Source: Rhodocyclaceae bacterium (GTDB lineage Bacteria; Pseudomonadota; Gammaproteobacteria; Burkholderiales; Rhodocyclaceae). From it: a DNA stretch of 9,192 nt. The first letter of the stretch is position 1. Every line of letters starts with the position of its first letter. The DNA lies in assembly GCA_020849155.1 (NCBI GenBank), contig JADLGU010000180.1:1-9192 (forward strand), in the 5' to 3' direction. The notes beneath the pieces are model-generated. The model was given only the letters and a program-made list of their open reading frames with translations. It had not been told where the DNA came from and did no database searches. The position numbers and the translations under genes were made by a program. Below are positions 7,191-9,192 of the stretch, piece by piece.

Positions 7191-7552
7191 CGCGCCTGCT
7201 GCTCGATCAGGGCCTGCCCCGATCCACTGCCGAACTGCTCCGCCGGGATGGCTGGGATGTCGTCCATGTCGGCGAGATCGGCCTGGCCAGGGCAACGGAT
7301 GCGCGGATTCTGCAATATGCCCTCGACGAACACCGCTGCTGCGTCACGCTCGACGCGGATTTCCATGCCCTGCTTGCCGTGATGAGCGCCAAAGCGCCGT
7401 CCGTCATACGCATTCGCCGGGAGGGGCTGGCCGGCCAGGAACTCGCCAGCTTGTTACAGAGCATTTGGATGTCCATCGCGCTTGCCGTCCGGCAGGGCGC
7501 GATGATCACCGTGACCGAGAGAAACATACGCATCCATCGCCTGCCGGTATGA
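7187..7552 (+). CDS. DUF5615 PIN-like toxin, predicted ribonuclease
   Basis: This 121-aa protein of the DUF5615 (COG4634) PIN-like family is the usual partner of DUF433. Visible family features are LLLDQGLPRSTAELLRRDG (4-22) with Asp7, HVGEIGLARATDARIL (27-42) with Asp38, and VTLDADFHALL (53-63) with Asp56 and Asp58. These four acidic residues are placed as a PIN metal-binding site would be, so the nuclease site looks intact. The RNA target is unknown. The length is full for the family. The start overlaps the antitoxin stop, and its own stop overlaps the cas6 ATG, both as ATGA. By family it is a toxin. Its place in the operon raises the possibility of a role tied to CRISPR immunity, which is inference. 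Confidence 0.9.
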   Translation: MTRLLLDQGLPRSTAELLRRDGWDVVHVGEIGLARATDARILQYALDEHRCCVTLDADFHALLAVMSAKAPSVIRIRREGLAGQELASLLQSIWMSIALAVRQGAMITVTERNIRIHRLPV

Positions 7553-8598
7553 CGACATCCCCCGGCATCATGGATTTCCCCCTCGCCCGCTACCGCCTCG
7601 AATGGCGAACGACCGCGCCCATCCGCCTGCCCGACTACGCCGGCTCGATGCTGCGCGGCGCCTTCGGGCATGCGCTGAGAAGCCTCGCCTGCATGACGCG
7701 TGCTAAGACCTGCGAGGGCTGCGCGCTGCTGGCGGGCTGCCCCTATCCCGCGCTCTTCGCCCCGCCTGCGCCCGCCGCGCACGCCCTGCAGAAGTTCTCG
7801 CAAGTGCCCGTGCCCTACGTCATCGAGCCGCCCGAATGGGGCGCGCGCGTGCTGGCCGAGGGCGAGACCTTTTCATTCAACATGGTGCTTGTCGGACGCG
7901 CGCTGCGCGAGCTGCCGCTCGTCATCCTCGCCTGGCGCCGCGCGCTCGCGCGCGGCCTCGGCGCGGGCGACGGACGCGCCGAACTCGTGCGCGTCGTCCA
8001 CTGCGCGGAGGGCGGCGAGGCGGAGATCCACCGGCCGGAAACCGGCGCCCTGCCCGCCCACGACCAGAAAGTCAGTCTCGCCAATACGGGTCTGTCGACA
8101 GACGGGCCCCTCACGCTGCACTTCCACACGCCGCTGCGCCTGCAGCAGAACGGCCGCGCCCTGCCGCCCGAAAAGCTCGACGCGCGCACGCTGCTCATGG
8201 CGCTCGCCCGCCGCGCCAGCCTGCTGGCCGAATTCCACTGCGGCGCGCCGCTGATCGAGGATTTCCCCGCGCTCTCCGCCGCCTGCGCCGGCCTGCGCGA
8301 GGATAAGTGCCTCGCCTGGCGCGACTGGACGCGCTACTCCAGCCGGCAGCAGCAGAAAATGGCGCTCGGCGGCGCGATCGGCTTCTGGACGCTGGCCGGC
8401 GAGCTCGGCCCCTTCCTGCCGCTGCTGCGCCTCGGCGAATGGCTGCACGTGGGCAAGGAAACCGCCTTCGGGCTGGGCCGCTACACGCTCCTTGCCGCCG
8501 GCGCGCAACACATCTCCCCGAACGACTGGATTTCTCGCGGGCATGAGACGCAAACCATTGCAGGAAGGGAGGAAAAACCATACCCGCGGTCAGCATGA
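7549..8598 (+). CDS. cas6: Cas6 pre-crRNA processing endoribonuclease
   Basis: This 349-aa protein of the Cas6 RAMP family should cut the array transcript within each repeat. The N-terminal part has RLPDYAGSMLRGAFGHALR (26-44) and a cysteine cluster C48, C55, C58, C64 (ending CPYPALF), both seen in the long Cas6 branch that often accompanies type III systems. The C-terminal RAMP glycine-rich loop is GKETAFGLGRY (302-312). The catalytic His cannot be assigned by eye. The ATG at 7549 overlaps the toxin stop as ATGA; the in-frame ATG at 7570 is an alternative. The residues after GLGRYTLL (about 316-349) look unlike the family, and the TGA stop (8596-8598) lies inside the first CRISPR repeat. The gene seems richer in GC than its neighbours. 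Confidence 0.93.
   Translation: MTTSPGIMDFPLARYRLEWRTTAPIRLPDYAGSMLRGAFGHALRSLACMTRAKTCEGCALLAGCPYPALFAPPAPAAHALQKFSQVPVPYVIEPPEWGARVLAEGETFSFNMVLVGRALRELPLVILAWRRALARGLGAGDGRAELVRVVHCAEGGEAEIHRPETGALPAHDQKVSLANTGLSTDGPLTLHFHTPLRLQQNGRALPPEKLDARTLLMALARRASLLAEFHCGAPLIEDFPALSAACAGLREDKCLAWRDWTRYSSRQQQKMALGGAIGFWTLAGELGPFLPLLRLGEWLHVGKETAFGLGRYTLLAAGAQHISPNDWISRGHETQTIAGREEKPYPRSA
8500..8588 (+). other. cas6 3' end in place of a CRISPR leader
   Basis: A leader would be expected immediately before the first repeat, but this stretch is the cas6 coding end. Its last part is more A-rich than the rest of cas6 and contains a purine tract, GGAAGGGAGGAA (8563-8574), that looks like a ribosome binding site without a suitable start codon after it. 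It may be a remnant of a leader or of a lost gene start that became translated as the Cas6 tail. I see no clear promoter in it. Confidence 0.25.
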
Positions 8599-9192
8599 AG
8601 CCCTGAACGAAAAGGGATTGAGACCTGGCAGCGGTGGGAGGGGCAATCCAGCCGGGCTACGTCAGCATGAAGCCCTGAACGAAAAGGGATTGAGACTTTA
8701 CGGCTTCGTCGTTATGGTGAAGCCCGTATTTGTCAGCATGAAGCCCTGAACGAAAAGGGATTGAGACCATGGCCTGCATGGGAACTTGCTGCGGCGAATG
8801 GGTCAGCATGAAGCCCTGAACGAAAAGGGATTGAGACTACGCATGGCCTTTGAAGTGCCGAGCAACCCATAGGTCAGCATGAAGCCCTGAACGAAAAGGG
8901 ATTGAGACCCACGAGGTTGGCTGCTTCGCGGGCAGACAAACGTCAGCATGAAGCCCTGAACGAAAAGGGATTGAGACAACCAGCTTCCCGCCAGTCTGCA
9001 TTTCATACTGGTCAGCATGAAGCCCTGAACGAAAAGGGATTGAGACGTGCGTCGCTAGCGCAGTCAAGAATTCGCGCACCGTCAGCATGAAGCCCTGAAC
9101 GAAAAGGGATTGAGACCGCGTTGGTGATCCTGTACTTTCCGCCCTTCTTGGTCAGCATGAAGCCCTGAACGAAAAGGGATTGAGACGAAAAA
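8589..9192 (+). CRISPR. CRISPR array, nine identical 36-nt repeats, eight full spacers, runs off right edge
   Basis: Repeats start at 8589, 8661, 8732, 8802, 8873, 8942, 9011, 9081 and 9151. Each is 36 nt, begins GTCAGCATGA, ends GGGATTGAGAC, and all nine appear identical. Spacers are 36, 35, 34, 35, 33, 33, 34 and 34 nt and all differ. Within the repeat, CCCT (13-16) pairs with AGGG (25-28) around an 8-nt loop, so Cas6 cleavage at the 3' base of the stem would leave the 8-nt tag ATTGAGAC. This sets the transcription direction as plus, the same as the cas genes. No degenerate last repeat is seen, and 9187-9192 (GAAAAA) is either the start of a ninth spacer or the flank. The first repeat overlaps the end of cas6 by 10 bp. 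Confidence 0.98.

Noticed and set aside
6015..7295. Open frame of 426 codons on the minus strand across csm5, antitoxin and toxin
   Set aside because: It crosses three well-supported plus-strand genes and their gap, has no family-like motifs, and mirrors their codon bias.
8539..8549. GGGCATGAGAC inside cas6 as a degenerate CRISPR repeat end
   Set aside because: It matches 9 of 11 bases of the repeat 3' end, but the 25 bases before it do not align with the rest of the repeat without several gaps. Chance is the simpler explanation.
8563..8598. Purine tract near the end of cas6 as the ribosome binding site of a gene starting in repeat 1
   Set aside because: The ATG inside the repeat is about 20 nt away and encodes only M-K-P before a stop codon. 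No real gene follows.
8803..9090. Short open frames on both strands across the array, with repeating peptides such as QHEALNEKGLR or SIPFRSGLHAD
   Set aside because: They arise because the 36-nt repeat is a multiple of three and open in several frames. They change with spacer length and lack ribosome binding sites.

Overview
The window holds an almost complete type III-A (Csm) CRISPR-Cas locus, read left to right, with the start of an unrelated chromosomal gene at the left edge and a CRISPR array running off the right edge. High GC, strong use of G/C-ending codons, and an alpha/beta hydrolase of a type common in Betaproteobacteria suggest a betaproteobacterium, perhaps Rhodocyclales or Burkholderiales. 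The order-level guess is weak because it rests on one partial gene and general sequence style.

Layout. Positions 1-399 (minus strand) encode the N-terminal 133 residues of an alpha/beta hydrolase. Positions 400-524 form a divergent intergenic region with a 14-bp perfect palindrome and a short sequence resembling the CRISPR repeat. Then, all on the plus strand: cas10/csm1 (525-3149), csm2 (3220-3597), csm3 (3616-4326), csm4 (4330-5283), csm5 (5280-6908), a DUF433 antitoxin-like gene (6960-7190), a DUF5615 PIN-like toxin gene (7187-7552) and cas6 (7549-8598). The array starts at 8589 and has nine identical 36-nt repeats and eight complete spacers before the window ends.

How it works together. 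Cas6 should cut the array transcript at the base of the repeat hairpin and leave an 8-nt 5' tag, ATTGAGAC. Csm2-Csm5 and Cas10 would then assemble on the crRNA. Csm3 keeps its catalytic Asp for target RNA cleavage. Cas10 keeps the HD motif and the GGDD motif, which predict DNase activity and cyclic oligoadenylate synthesis.

Points of interest. No Csm6/CARF effector, ring nuclease, cas1 or cas2 lies in the window. Instead, a toxin-antitoxin-like pair is built into the operon between csm5 and cas6, joined by two ATGA start/stop overlaps. The cas6 stop codon lies inside the first CRISPR repeat, so there is no separate leader. Csm5 carries an extra C-terminal helical and coiled-coil region of about 159 residues. 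Cas10 appears to have lost the cysteines of its usual zinc ribbon.
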